64,000 bases of DNA, from NCBI RefSeq assembly GCF_024721605.1, contig NZ_CP102630.1, forward strand, positions 1,178,001 through 1,242,000, written 5' to 3'. The position numbers were made by a program, and so were the translations under genes. Below are positions 35,653-43,951 of the stretch, one piece after another (position 1 is the first letter of the stretch; each line of letters opens with the position of its first letter). This DNA comes from Sphingomicrobium flavum. Lineage in GTDB: Bacteria; Pseudomonadota; Alphaproteobacteria; Sphingomonadales; Sphingomonadaceae. Below the pieces are notes generated by a model that worked only from the letters and a program-made list of their open reading frames with translations, was not told where the DNA came from and ran no database searches.

Positions 35653-36309
35653 TCAGGCGGAAAAGCCGATCTTCTTCAGGAAGGCTTCCTCGCGCGCGAT
35701 CGATCCCGCCAGTGAGGGCCGCGCGAGGGCGAAGGCGAGCCACGCGCAGAGGCGGGGATATTTGTCCGCGTCCACCGGGCATCCGGCGTGCGACAAATTG
35801 ACGAACGGGCTGGCCAGCGCCAGGTCGGCCAGCGACAAAGTGTCATCGACCAGCCAGTGACCGGGCTCGGGCACCGCGTCTTCGAGATAATCGCAGATCT
35901 TGGGCATATCGACCGTCTCTCCTTCCTCAGCGATGGCGGGATTGCCTTCGCGCTTGAGGAAAGCAGGCGCCACCACGCGGTTGAAGAAGATCTTGCCTCC
36001 GGCTGGGGTCAGCACCGTATCGGCATATTCTTCCCACCAGATGCAGCGCCCGCGCGCCTGTGGGTCGGCCGGAATCATCGCGGGCTCGGGATATTTGGCT
36101 TCCAGATAATGGATGATGGCGCTGCTGTCGGCCAGGCCGAAGCCATCATCGTCCATCGCCGGCATCTTGCCGAGCGGGCTGGCGGCGCGATAGGCCGGAT
36201 CGGCATCCTGATACCCCACCGGCTTGAGCTTAAAATCAAGCCCCTTTTCCGATATCACCGCTACCAGCTTTCGCACGAAAGGCGACATGGTCGAACCGTA
36301 GATTATCAT
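35653..36309 (-). CDS. Glutathione S-transferase family protein
   Basis: A 218-residue cytosolic GST. The thioredoxin-like N-domain (MIIYGSTMSPFVRKLVAVI) has Ser9 at the likely catalytic position, the cis-Pro in GKMPAMDDDG near 48-50 and DSSAIIHYLEAKYP near 62-75 for glutathione binding. The C-domain is all-helical with the N-capping segment LSLADLALASPF. Start ATG 36309 has GAGGAG upstream. The substrate is unknown. It lies just downstream of the DUF6456 gene (25-nt gap). Confidence 0.91.
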   Translation of the reverse strand: MIIYGSTMSPFVRKLVAVISEKGLDFKLKPVGYQDADPAYRAASPLGKMPAMDDDGFGLADSSAIIHYLEAKYPEPAMIPADPQARGRCIWWEEYADTVLTPAGGKIFFNRVVAPAFLKREGNPAIAEEGETVDMPKICDYLEDAVPEPGHWLVDDTLSLADLALASPFVNLSHAGCPVDADKYPRLCAWLAFALARPSLAGSIAREEAFLKKIGFSA

Positions 36310-36334
36310 TGGCGGGTACTCCTCGGCATGGGGG

Positions 36335-36832
36335 TCATCTGATCCGGTAGTAATCTGCAACCCGATTAAGCGCCAGTGTCAGCACCAATTTGCCCGCCCG
36401 CACCGGCCAACCCAGCGCCGTTTCCGCCTCGCGCATTCCCTCGCCCGCGCACACGATGCGCCACAAAATGTCCTTCAGACCCGGCCCCGCCATGTCGCAG
36501 GCCTCCATGAAGCGCCGCTTGGCATCGATTGCCATGTCCGAAAGATCGGCCACGCCGCCACTGCCCCCGCGCCCGCGCGCAACCGGCGCGGCGTCCCACG
36601 CCATCGTCACCCGCGCCGACAATTGGCTCTTCTCCCAGTCGCTGCGCAGTCGCTCGCCCGCATCGAATTGCCGCACCGTCAGATGCCCGCGTGACAGGAG
36701 CCAGCCCAGCGGGCTTTCCAGCCTGTTCACGGTGACGCTGCGCCCGCGCGATCGTCTCTTGCCGCCCACCGTCTCTCCCTGGATCTGGCGCTCTTCCAGC
36801 ATCCGCACGCCCGTCGCCCTGCGCTCCACCAT
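36335..36832 (-). CDS. DUF6456 domain protein
   Basis: A 165-residue basic protein. The core matches DUF6456: VNRLESPLGWLLSRG, then QFDAGERLRSDW, and a C-terminal helix-turn-helix-like stretch (MREAETALGWPVRAGKLVLTLALNRVADYY). These alphaproteobacterial proteins are thought to be DNA-binding, but no function is established. Start ATG 36832 has AGGGAGA six bases upstream. It is divergent from an XRE regulator across 95 bp, so the two may share control. Confidence 0.85.
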   Translation of the reverse strand: MVERRATGVRMLEERQIQGETVGGKRRSRGRSVTVNRLESPLGWLLSRGHLTVRQFDAGERLRSDWEKSQLSARVTMAWDAAPVARGRGGSGGVADLSDMAIDAKRRFMEACDMAGPGLKDILWRIVCAGEGMREAETALGWPVRAGKLVLTLALNRVADYYRIR

Positions 36833-36927
36833 AATCTCTCCCTTGGTTCGATTCGAAAAAGGGCTTGCCATGGGCGACTATCTGTAGGACAGAAGAAAAA
36901 TACCTATTTGGTTCATAGGAGGCAGAT

Positions 36928-37491
36928 TTGATCAGCCGTATCCGCGAAGTTCGCAAGGCCAAGGGCATGACGCTTGACGATGTGGCAAACAAATGTTCGC
37001 CGCCGACGACGCCGCAGACGGTGGGTCGTCTCGAAACCGGCACGCGCACCCTTTCGGTCGACTGGATCAATCGCATTGCGGGCGCGCTGGGCGTCGATGC
37101 GGCGGAACTGGTGGATCATGCCGACCGCACCGATGTGAAGGTCGCCGCCATCCTGTCGGGCGCCAACGCCCATGCCCCCAAGCGCGCGGGCATCGTGGTG
37201 CCCCCCACCCCGGCGGACAACCTCATCGCGGTCAAGGTCGATGCCGGTATTGGCGATTATCGCGGCGGCGATGAAATCTGGTGCTGCACCCTGGGGCCCG
37301 ACGATTTCGCCAGGGCCCTCAACAAAGACGTCCTCGTCCCCCGCCCCGCCGGCCGCTTCATCTTCGGCCGCCTGATCGACATGGGCGATGGCCAGCTCCT
37401 GATCCTCCCCCCCGGCGCCAGCGCACGGCAGAGCGTGGTCAAGGACCCGCCTTGGATCGCCGCTGCGGAAACGCTGGTGCGGGCGCTTTAG
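36928..37491 (+). CDS. XRE-family transcriptional regulator
   Basis: A 187-residue regulator. The N-terminal helix-turn-helix covers residues 1-62 (IREVRKAKGMTLDDVANKC ... VGRLETGTRTLSVDWINRIAGALGV). The C-terminal ~115 residues form a Pro/Gly-rich beta domain (NLIAVKVDAGIGDYRGGDEIW ... LIDMGDGQLLILP) reminiscent of the LexA/S24 fold, without a clear Ser-Lys dyad. The start is TTG 36928, five bases after a perfect AGGAGG, so translation may be deliberately moderate. CCTAT at 36903-36907 could pair with ATAGG at 36915-36919, partly hiding that ribosome binding site. Confidence 0.85.
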   Translation: MISRIREVRKAKGMTLDDVANKCSPPTTPQTVGRLETGTRTLSVDWINRIAGALGVDAAELVDHADRTDVKVAAILSGANAHAPKRAGIVVPPTPADNLIAVKVDAGIGDYRGGDEIWCCTLGPDDFARALNKDVLVPRPAGRFIFGRLIDMGDGQLLILPPGASARQSVVKDPPWIAAAETLVRAL

Positions 37492-37498
37492 CGAGCGC

Positions 37499-38014
37499 CT
37501 AGTTCCAGCCGCGCACATCCTCCAGCGTATCGAGCGTTTCGCGCCCCTCGCGCTTGCCAATGGTGTTGAGCGTTCCATCGGCCTCCAGCACGACCGCAGC
37601 GACTTCGTCCAGCCGCCCGAACCCGCCATCGCGCACCACCTGCAGCAAATCGCCGCGCGTCACCCGCTCTTCACGCAGCGCCTGCTCATCCACCACGCCA
37701 TTCTTGAGCAGGACGCGCGGACAGGCGCGCACCAACCCCTGGAAGGCATCGGAGCGGACCGACAGCCAGCTCACCACCACTTGCATCACCAACAGGAAAG
37801 CCAGCGCTGCCACCCCCTGCGCCAGCGACAGGCTGGTCCCGGTCAGGATATTGGCCAGCACCGAGCCGATGGCCACCGTCACCACGAAATCGAAGGCGTT
37901 GAGCTTGGACAGGCTGCGCTTGCCGCCAAGCCGAAGGAACAGCACCAACAAGACATAAGACGCCAGCCCAAGGGTGACGACGCGGATGAGATTTTGGGGA
38001 TCGGCGAAATACAT
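37499..38014 (-). CDS. DUF421 (YetF-like) membrane protein
   Basis: A 171-residue protein with two to three transmembrane helices in the first 85 residues (VVTLGLASYVLLVLFLRLGG; FVVTVAIGSVLANIL; VAALAFLLVMQVVVSWL) and a soluble C-domain starting LVRACPRVLLKNGVVDEQALRE, the YetF/DUF421 pattern. Members are widespread and their function is unresolved. It converges with the XRE gene (7-nt gap) and lies 35 nt downstream of tRNA-Val on the same strand. Confidence 0.88.
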   Translation of the reverse strand: MYFADPQNLIRVVTLGLASYVLLVLFLRLGGKRSLSKLNAFDFVVTVAIGSVLANILTGTSLSLAQGVAALAFLLVMQVVVSWLSVRSDAFQGLVRACPRVLLKNGVVDEQALREERVTRGDLLQVVRDGGFGRLDEVAAVVLEADGTLNTIGKREGRETLDTLEDVRGWN

Positions 38015-38049
38015 GCCAGCCTAACGGGCCAATGGCGCCGAAAGTGCCA

Positions 38050-38125
38050 TGGTGGGCGGTGACGGGCTCGAACCGCCGACCCTCTCGGTGTAAACGAGAT
38101 GCTCTACCAACTGAGCTAACCGCCC
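38050..38125 (-). tRNA. tRNA-Val (anticodon UAC)
   Basis: Complete 76-nt cloverleaf on the minus strand: acceptor GGGCGGT/ACCGCCC, D-arm GCTC...GAGC, anticodon stem TCTCG/CGAGA with loop TTTACAC (anticodon TAC), T-arm GGCGG TTCGAAC CCGTC, discriminator A. The 3' CCA is encoded. Confidence 0.97.
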
Positions 38126-38179
38126 TTGACGCGGCCAGCCCTTAAGCAGCTTTTGCGCGCCGCTTCAATCCTTCTTGGC

Positions 38180-38710
38180 CTAGTGGTGCGTCTCGCGCTC
38201 GTGCGGCAGGCGATCGGCATGGGGCGGCTCGGCCTGGGTGATGAGCGCCAGCACCAGCCCGCTGGTCATCGCATAAATGAAGGCCCCCTGCAGCGACCCT
38301 GCGCCGATTTCGGTCTGCCACATCTGGAACAATGCGCCGCCGACCGCCAGAAAAAGACCAAGCCAGACGAAGATCATCAACCCCAGCCCGATGATGGCGA
38401 AGCGTTTGGACGCGTTCCAGGCGCTGACGGTGCCGTTATAGGACATGCCCATGCGCACCGCGCCGCTCAACGCCAGAAGGCCCGCGGTGATTTCCAGGAA
38501 GATGATCGATCCCAGCGCCAGCCAGATCAGCGTCGGATTGGTGATCGCGGGGATGATGCTGTCGGGATAGACGACATGATCGGCGCGCGAGAGGACATAG
38601 GCCACCGCATCGTAGGCGGGCCGGATATTGGCCAGGTTCTGCAACCCGTAGAAAATGGCCTGCAGCCCAGCCGCCACGACCAGCAGCATCTTCATCAACC
38701 GAATGCGCAT
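38180..38710 (-). CDS. DUF2165 small membrane protein
   Basis: A 176-residue integral membrane protein with about four helices (MKMLLVVAAGLQAIFYGLQN; LIWLALGSIIFLEITAGLLA; FAIIGLGLMIFVWLGLFLAV; AFIYAMTSGLVLALI). The NLANIRPAYDAVAYVLS and MWQTEIGAGSLQGAF segments match the DUF2165 family, which has no known role. The C-terminus is His-rich (HADRLPHERETHH). AGGGGG lies upstream of the ATG. It stands alone just beyond tRNA-Val. Confidence 0.87.
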   Translation of the reverse strand: MRIRLMKMLLVVAAGLQAIFYGLQNLANIRPAYDAVAYVLSRADHVVYPDSIIPAITNPTLIWLALGSIIFLEITAGLLALSGAVRMGMSYNGTVSAWNASKRFAIIGLGLMIFVWLGLFLAVGGALFQMWQTEIGAGSLQGAFIYAMTSGLVLALITQAEPPHADRLPHERETHH

Positions 38711-38900
38711 GGAAACCCCCTCCCCCTTGCGAAGCAGGACGATAAACCATCCGATCCGGATTCACAAAAGCGAATGACCCAAACGCATAACCGCTTGTCA
38801 ATAGTTACTGCAAAGCAACAATCGCCGCATTCGCCTGCTTTTCAAAGGGTGAGCCCATGCGCCGGACGACGCTTATCGGCCGAACGCAGCAGGCAAGCGC

Positions 38901-39782
38901 TTATGCCGCGATCTTGCCGTCGAGCGCGCCGAAATAGCGCCGCATCGCCACGCTCGCCTGCGGTGCCAGTTCGATGAACACCCGCCGCCCGTCATGCGGA
39001 TCGGCGCGGCGCAGGAAGATGCCTTCATCGGTCATCGTCTTCATCCATCGCAGCGCCGTAGTCGCCGGCACCGCGGCCGCGATGCAGAGTGAGGAAACCG
39101 GCACCCGATGCTGCGCGATTTCGGCCGCCAGCAGGTCGAGCAGCATGTCCCAGGCGGGATCGGCAAACAATTCGGCCTTGAAGAATTCCTCGCGCATGCG
39201 GCGCGCGCGAATGGCGCCGCGCACCATTTCGGCGCTGACATCGGGAATGTCGCCGCCCGGCGGGGGTGCCGAAAGGCCCAGCGCCGGGGACGGTGCATCG
39301 GTCATCCGCGCCAGCGTCGCGGCGATCCGCGCCACTTCTTCCGACAACTGGCGCAACCGTTCGCCATCGCCGCCGCGCGTCACGTCATGCACGCTGGCGC
39401 TACCCCGCGCCGCCATCAGCGCGAGCGCCACCATGCGGTCATGACGATCGGGCGCAATCGCCAATTCGACATCGGGCGATTCCACCTTGGCCGCCAGCAT
39501 ATCGAGCAGCTCGATCGGCGCCACGATGGTGGCCGGGCGCGCCGCCACTGCAGCATTGAAGCTTTCGACCCATCCGGCCAGCCGCTCGGGATCGCGCTCG
39601 CGCAGCTCAATCCAGACGGGACCGGCGAGCAGTTCGGCATCGACCTCATCGAAGCGGTAGACCGGTCCCAGCGCATGGCCCGCCTCACGGATGAATTGCG
39701 CAGCCTCCCGCCCCGTGCGGTCGTCGTCGGCAATCAGTTGGATAGGGCGCGTGCCCGACTGGACATAAGAAAGCTCGTTCAT
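38901..39782 (-). CDS. Winged-helix regulator with receiver-like N-terminal domain
   Basis: A 293-residue protein. Residues 15-120 alternate strands and helices (IQLIADDDRTGREAAQFIRE; VWIELRERDP; ATIVAPIELLDMLAAKV) like a response-receiver fold, but phosphorylation residues cannot be assigned. The C-terminal ~85 residues form a MarR-like winged helix (VPVSSLCIAAAVPATTALRW, MTDEGIFLRRADPHDGRRVF). Start ATG 39782 (MNELSY) is chosen because upstream frame looks non-coding. Targets are unknown, and the 160 bp upstream is shared with a divergent small gene. Confidence 0.78.
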   Translation of the reverse strand: MNELSYVQSGTRPIQLIADDDRTGREAAQFIREAGHALGPVYRFDEVDAELLAGPVWIELRERDPERLAGWVESFNAAVAARPATIVAPIELLDMLAAKVESPDVELAIAPDRHDRMVALALMAARGSASVHDVTRGGDGERLRQLSEEVARIAATLARMTDAPSPALGLSAPPPGGDIPDVSAEMVRGAIRARRMREEFFKAELFADPAWDMLLDLLAAEIAQHRVPVSSLCIAAAVPATTALRWMKTMTDEGIFLRRADPHDGRRVFIELAPQASVAMRRYFGALDGKIAA

Positions 39783-39944
39783 GGACCATTTCCATTTCGG
39801 GGCGACCGACCACGCAAAAGCGGGGCCGCCTGTTAAACCGAGCCCCTTATCCCTAGGCATATCGGATCGGTTTGCCCAGTGGCTCCATCCAGAACGGATC
39901 AAGTCACAACTTCGCAGAGACCACACGCGCCCATATGCGCGGCG

Positions 39945-40220
39945 ATGAATATGCCCGACATGAACATGAACCGCGCGGTCGAGCGCGCCCGTTGGCTGGC
40001 CCGGCTGGAAGACGCGTTGGAAGAATGCGACCGGCTGTCGCAACAATTGGTCGATCAGCCCTCGACCAGTGCGCAAGCCATCCATATCAGGAAGCAGATT
40101 GCTGCGGCGCGGTCCAGGCTCGAACAGGTCCGCCGCGCCCGTCCCGCGGCCAAGCCGCTGAGCGATCCCGCCCCCCTCCACGAAGAGCTGGCGACCTGGC
40201 GTGGCAACCGCGATGGCTAG
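39945..40220 (+). CDS. Small helical hypothetical protein
   Basis: A 91-residue protein with no recognised family, predicted mostly helical and charged: ERARWLARLEDALEECDRLS and IHIRKQIAAARSRLEQVRRA look like a two-helix coiled coil. Start ATG 39945 is a guess; the frame is open from 39879. Its stop codon shares the palindrome CTAG with the stop of convergent cysQ. It may be a small regulator or partner of the divergent winged-helix protein, but nothing proves expression. Confidence 0.5.
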   Translation: MNMPDMNMNRAVERARWLARLEDALEECDRLSQQLVDQPSTSAQAIHIRKQIAAARSRLEQVRRARPAAKPLSDPAPLHEELATWRGNRDG

Positions 40221-41029
40221 GCGGTCAGGAAATCGTCCAGAATGGAGGTAATGGCCGGCGCCTCCCAGCCTGCTGTCGCCAGGAAGCCCGGATTGAAATA
40301 GGCCTTCTTGCCATATTGGAGCGGCTGGCCATCAGGCCCGTCGCAGCGCCCGCCGGCCGCCAGCAGGATGGCATGCCCCGCCGCCGTATCCCACTCGGAC
40401 GTCGGACCGACACGCGGATAGACGTCCGCCTCGCCATTCGCGAGGATGCCGAATTTCAGGCTCGATCCCACGCCCACCTGTTCGGCGATGATGCCGGGAA
40501 AAGCGCGCTCCAGATAATCGGCCGCGCCCTGCGTAAAATGCGATTTGCTAGCCAAAGCAACCAGCGCATCGCCGCGCGGCCGCGTGCGCACGATGCGGGC
40601 GCCCTCGCCATCGATCAGCATTGCCTCACCGCCAGCGCTCGCCAGCCATAACCGCTCGCTCGCCGGGGCGAAGATGACGCCAAGGCTGGGCACGCCCGCC
40701 TCGATCAGCCCGATGTTGACCGTGTAGTCGGGCCCGCCAGCAATGAAGCTCTTGGTCCCGTCGAGCGGATCGACCAGGAAGAAGGTGTCGTCATGCGCCG
40801 GGATATGGCCCTTGGCGACCTGCTCCTCCGCCACCACCGGCACGCCCGGCGCCAGTCGCCGCAACACATCCAGCACCACCGCCTCGGCGGCATGGTCGGC
40901 CTCGGTCACGGGCGAGGCATCGACCTTTTTCTCCGCCGTAAAGCCCGCCTGCACGACGGCAAGGATGGCAGCGCCCGCCTCGCGCGCTGCCTCTCCCAAT
41001 TGTTCGGCTAATTTCTGGTTGGCGATCAA
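40217..41029 (-). CDS. cysQ: 3'(2'),5'-bisphosphate nucleotidase CysQ
   Basis: Inositol-monophosphatase-fold enzyme that hydrolyses PAP to AMP in sulfur assimilation, 270 residues. Metal-binding motifs are Glu in VVAEEQ near 67-68, DPLDGTKSFI near 88-97 and WDTAAGHAIL near 214-223. The start is TTG 41029, overlapping the SDR stop (TTGA). Being translationally coupled to a leucine-degradation operon is odd for a sulfur gene. An inositol monophosphatase activity is the main alternative. Confidence 0.9.
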   Translation of the reverse strand: MIANQKLAEQLGEAAREAGAAILAVVQAGFTAEKKVDASPVTEADHAAEAVVLDVLRRLAPGVPVVAEEQVAKGHIPAHDDTFFLVDPLDGTKSFIAGGPDYTVNIGLIEAGVPSLGVIFAPASERLWLASAGGEAMLIDGEGARIVRTRPRGDALVALASKSHFTQGAADYLERAFPGIIAEQVGVGSSLKFGILANGEADVYPRVGPTSEWDTAAGHAILLAAGGRCDGPDGQPLQYGKKAYFNPGFLATAGWEAPAITSILDDFLTA

Positions 41030-41805
41030 CGCGGCGCCATGCGGATGCCGCCATCAAGGCGGATGCTCTCCGCATTGAGATAGGGCGTCGCGCAGATGAA
41101 GGCGGCCAGTTCGGCATATTCCTCGGCCTTGCCCAGACGCTTGGGGAAAGGCACCTGCGCCCCCAGCGCGTCCTGCACCTTTTCGGGCATCATCGCCACC
41201 ATCGGCGTCTTGAACACGCCCGGCAGGATGGTGTTCACCCGCACCCCGTCATTCATCAGGTCACGCGCGATCGGCAGCGCCATGGCCAGCACGCCGCCCT
41301 TGGAGGCCGAATAGGCCGCCTGACCGATCTGCCCGTCTTCAGCGGCAACCGACGCCGTATTGATGATGCAGCCACGCTCGCCATCGGCCAGCGGCTCCAG
41401 CCCCACCATGCCCTGCGCCGAATAAGCGATGCAGCGGAAGCTACCGATAAGGTTGATGTTGATGGCCAGCTCGAACTGGATCATCGGGTAGAGCAGCCGC
41501 TCGCCCGTTTCCTTGTTGACGCCCACCGTCTTGGCGGCATTGGCGACGCCAGCGCAATTGACCAGGATCCGCTCCTGCCCATGTGCCTCGCGCGCCTTGG
41601 CAAAGCCTGCCTTGACGCTGTCATCGCTGGTGACGTCGACTTCGCAGAACACACCGCCAATATCCTCGGCGACCTTCGCGCCCGCATCGGCATTGCGATC
41701 GAAAATCGCCACCTTCGCGCCCTGCGAGGACAGCTTGCGCGCCGTCGCTTCACCAAGACCCGACGCGCCGCCCGTGACCACTGCTGCTACACCATCAACA
41801 TTCAT
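41026..41805 (-). CDS. SDR, 3-hydroxyacyl-CoA dehydrogenase type II-like
   Basis: A 259-residue short-chain dehydrogenase: TGGASGLGEATA at 11-22, IFDRNAD at the second strand (Asp indicating NAD), NCAG near 88, catalytic Ser in NTASVAAEDGQIGQ, and Tyr/Lys in YSASKGG. The layout and the PFPKRLGKAEEYA segment resemble mammalian HSD17B10 and bacterial 3-hydroxy-2-methylbutyryl-CoA dehydrogenases, which fits isoleucine or fatty acid beta-oxidation. It overlaps mccA upstream and cysQ downstream by 4 nt each. Confidence 0.9.
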   Translation of the reverse strand: MNVDGVAAVVTGGASGLGEATARKLSSQGAKVAIFDRNADAGAKVAEDIGGVFCEVDVTSDDSVKAGFAKAREAHGQERILVNCAGVANAAKTVGVNKETGERLLYPMIQFELAININLIGSFRCIAYSAQGMVGLEPLADGERGCIINTASVAAEDGQIGQAAYSASKGGVLAMALPIARDLMNDGVRVNTILPGVFKTPMVAMMPEKVQDALGAQVPFPKRLGKAEEYAELAAFICATPYLNAESIRLDGGIRMAPR

Positions 41806-43658
41806 TCCGATTTCTCCACTTTTGCCAGCAGCGCATCGACCTGGACCTGCTGTCCCTCGCTTGCGCTCAATTGCGTAACCACCCCGTCAAAGGGCGCGGT
41901 CAGCCCATGTTCCATCTTCATCGCTTCGAGGGTCAGCAGCCGCTGCCCCTTCTCGACCGTATCGCCCTCGGCCACCTCGACGCTCGTCACCTTGCCCGGC
42001 ATCGGCGCGATAATGGCGCCGTCGCCAGCGGCGGCGCCGGCAGAGCCCCGCTTCGCCAACGCAAATTCCAGCGTTTCGCCCGCCGCGAAGAGCACCACCC
42101 GTTCACCATCGTCCAAGCCCGATGCCGGCAGCGTGTGCTGCACGTCGCCAAGATCGATCGTGCGGGACTCTCCCTTGTGCGTCAGCGCCACCGATGTCCG
42201 CGGGGCGCTGTTCATGCGGAACCCGGCCAGAGGCTGCGGCTCGGGATCGGCAACCGCGATCATCGCCGCGGTATTCCAATGCTCGTCCCCCGGCTCGCCA
42301 GGGATGAGTGTGTCACCATGATCGGCGATAAAGCTGGTGTCGAGCCTGGCGTCGACAAAATCGGGGCTGGTCGCGGCGCGCAGCAAGAAGGCCGCATTTG
42401 TCCGGACCGGCCACACCTCCAGATTGGCCAACATCCCCGCCAGCCCCTCGATCGCGGCCTCGCGCGTGTCGCCATGATAGATCAGCTTGGCAATCATCGG
42501 ATCGTAATGGGGGCTGACCTCGTCGCCCTCTTCGACGCCCGTCTCCACGCGCCCGTCCTCGCCCAGATCGAAATGCTCGAGCCGCCCGGTCGATGGCAAA
42601 AACCCCGTCGCGGGATCCTCGGCATAAAGCCGTGCCTCAATCGCATGGCCGCTGATGCTGAGCTCGTCCTGCGCCAGCGGCACCTTCTCGCCCGCCGCCG
42701 CGCGCAATTGCCATTCGACAAGGTCGACGCCCGTAATCTCCTCGGTCACCGGATGTTCGACCTGCAGGCGGGTATTCATTTCCATGAACCAGATACGATC
42801 GGCGCGCAGGCCTTCGGAGGCATCGGCGATGAATTCCACCGTGCCTGCGCCCTCATAATTCACGGCCTGCCCCGCGCGCACCGCGGCCATGCACACCGCC
42901 TCGCGCGTTTCGGAGTCCATGCCGGGTGCCGGCGCTTCCTCGATCACCTTCTGGTGGCGGCGCTGGAGCGAGCAGTCGCGCTCGAACAGATGCACCACAT
43001 TGCCATGGCTGTCGCCGAACAATTGCACCTCGATATGGCGCGGGCTTTCGATCCATTTTTCAAGAATCACGACATCATTGCCAAAGCTCGCCTTGGCCTC
43101 GCGCTGGCAGCTTTCCAGCGCATCCTCGAAATGCTTGGGATCCTCGACCTTGCGCATGCCCTTGCCGCCGCCGCCCGCAACCGCCTTGATCAGCACCGGA
43201 TAGCCGATGGCGTCGGCTTCCTTGGCCAGCCGCTCCGCACTCTGGTCATCGCCCATATAGCCCGGCGTCACCGGCACCCCGGCATCGGCCATCAATTTCT
43301 TGGCCGCATCCTTGAGGCCCATGGCGCGAATGCTCTGGGGCTTCGGCCCCACCCAGATGAGGCCCGCATCGATCACCGCCTGCGCGAAATCCGCATTTTC
43401 CGAAAGGAAGCCATAGCCCGGATGGATCGCCTCGGCGCCCGTCTCCTTGGCCGCCGCAATGATCTTCTCCCCGCGCAGATAGCTTTCCGCACTCGCCGCC
43501 GGCCCGATGCACACTGCCTCGTGTGCCATCCGCACATGCAGCGCCTTGGCATCCGCCTCGGAATAGACCGCCACGGTGGAAATCCCCATGGCATGGGCCG
43601 TGCGCATGACCCGGCACGCAATCTCGCCGCGATTGGCAATCAGGAGCTTTTCAAACAT
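41802..43658 (-). CDS. mccA: Methylcrotonyl-CoA carboxylase alpha (biotin) subunit
   Basis: Biotin-dependent acyl-CoA carboxylase alpha chain, 618 residues. The biotin carboxylase part begins FEKLLIANRGEIACR, with ATP-grasp loop GGGGKGM near 167-173, ERDCSLQRRHQKVIEEAP and FMEMNTRLQVEHPVTE. The C-terminal biotinyl domain has EAMKMEH with Lys581 as the attachment site. Pairing with mccB and isovaleryl-CoA dehydrogenase supports 3-methylcrotonyl-CoA as substrate; propionyl- or geranyl-CoA is less likely. It overlaps the SDR gene by 4 nt. Confidence 0.94.
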   Translation of the reverse strand: MFEKLLIANRGEIACRVMRTAHAMGISTVAVYSEADAKALHVRMAHEAVCIGPAASAESYLRGEKIIAAAKETGAEAIHPGYGFLSENADFAQAVIDAGLIWVGPKPQSIRAMGLKDAAKKLMADAGVPVTPGYMGDDQSAERLAKEADAIGYPVLIKAVAGGGGKGMRKVEDPKHFEDALESCQREAKASFGNDVVILEKWIESPRHIEVQLFGDSHGNVVHLFERDCSLQRRHQKVIEEAPAPGMDSETREAVCMAAVRAGQAVNYEGAGTVEFIADASEGLRADRIWFMEMNTRLQVEHPVTEEITGVDLVEWQLRAAAGEKVPLAQDELSISGHAIEARLYAEDPATGFLPSTGRLEHFDLGEDGRVETGVEEGDEVSPHYDPMIAKLIYHGDTREAAIEGLAGMLANLEVWPVRTNAAFLLRAATSPDFVDARLDTSFIADHGDTLIPGEPGDEHWNTAAMIAVADPEPQPLAGFRMNSAPRTSVALTHKGESRTIDLGDVQHTLPASGLDDGERVVLFAAGETLEFALAKRGSAGAAAGDGAIIAPMPGKVTSVEVAEGDTVEKGQRLLTLEAMKMEHGLTAPFDGVVTQLSASEGQQVQVDALLAKVEKSE

Positions 43659-43702
43659 GGCGCCCGACTTAGAGGCGCGGGCGAGCGCGGTCTAGGGGGC
43701 GA

Positions 43703-43948
43703 TCATCCCCGCTTGCGCCAAATCGCCCAGCTGATCGCAGCACCTGCGCAGAAGAAGACTGCGCCCAGCGCAGCGAAAGCCGCGAAATAGTCCTCGGTCG
43801 GCCAGCAGCCATAATCGAAGCTCTGCCCGCATGCGCGGCCGCCATAGGCCTGGAAGGCGAGGTAGAAGAGATACCCCGCCGGCAGGAAGAAGAGCAGCCC
43901 CGTCGCAATGGCGGCGAAAGTCATGTTCGATTTATGGCGATGGGGCAT
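43703..43948 (-). CDS. Small membrane protein inside the leucine operon
   Basis: An 81-residue protein (from ATG 43948) with two transmembrane helices (FAAIATGLLFFLPAGYLFYLAF and AFAALGAVFFCAGAAISWAIW), a short loop carrying two cysteines (RACGQSFDYGCWPTE), and a basic C-terminus WRKRG. No known family. It starts 3 nt after mccB and ends 44 nt before mccA. Starting at the internal ATG 43924 would give a shorter form without the basic MPHRHKSN leader. Confidence 0.7.
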   Translation of the reverse strand: MPHRHKSNMTFAAIATGLLFFLPAGYLFYLAFQAYGGRACGQSFDYGCWPTEDYFAAFAALGAVFFCAGAAISWAIWRKRG

Positions 43949-43951
43949 CAC

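Noticed and set aside
41871-43790. Long open frame antisense to the carboxylase alpha gene
   Set aside because: It is 639 codons long but is an Arg/His-rich mirror of mccA; third-position GC bias keeps the opposite frame open. No known domains or start signal.
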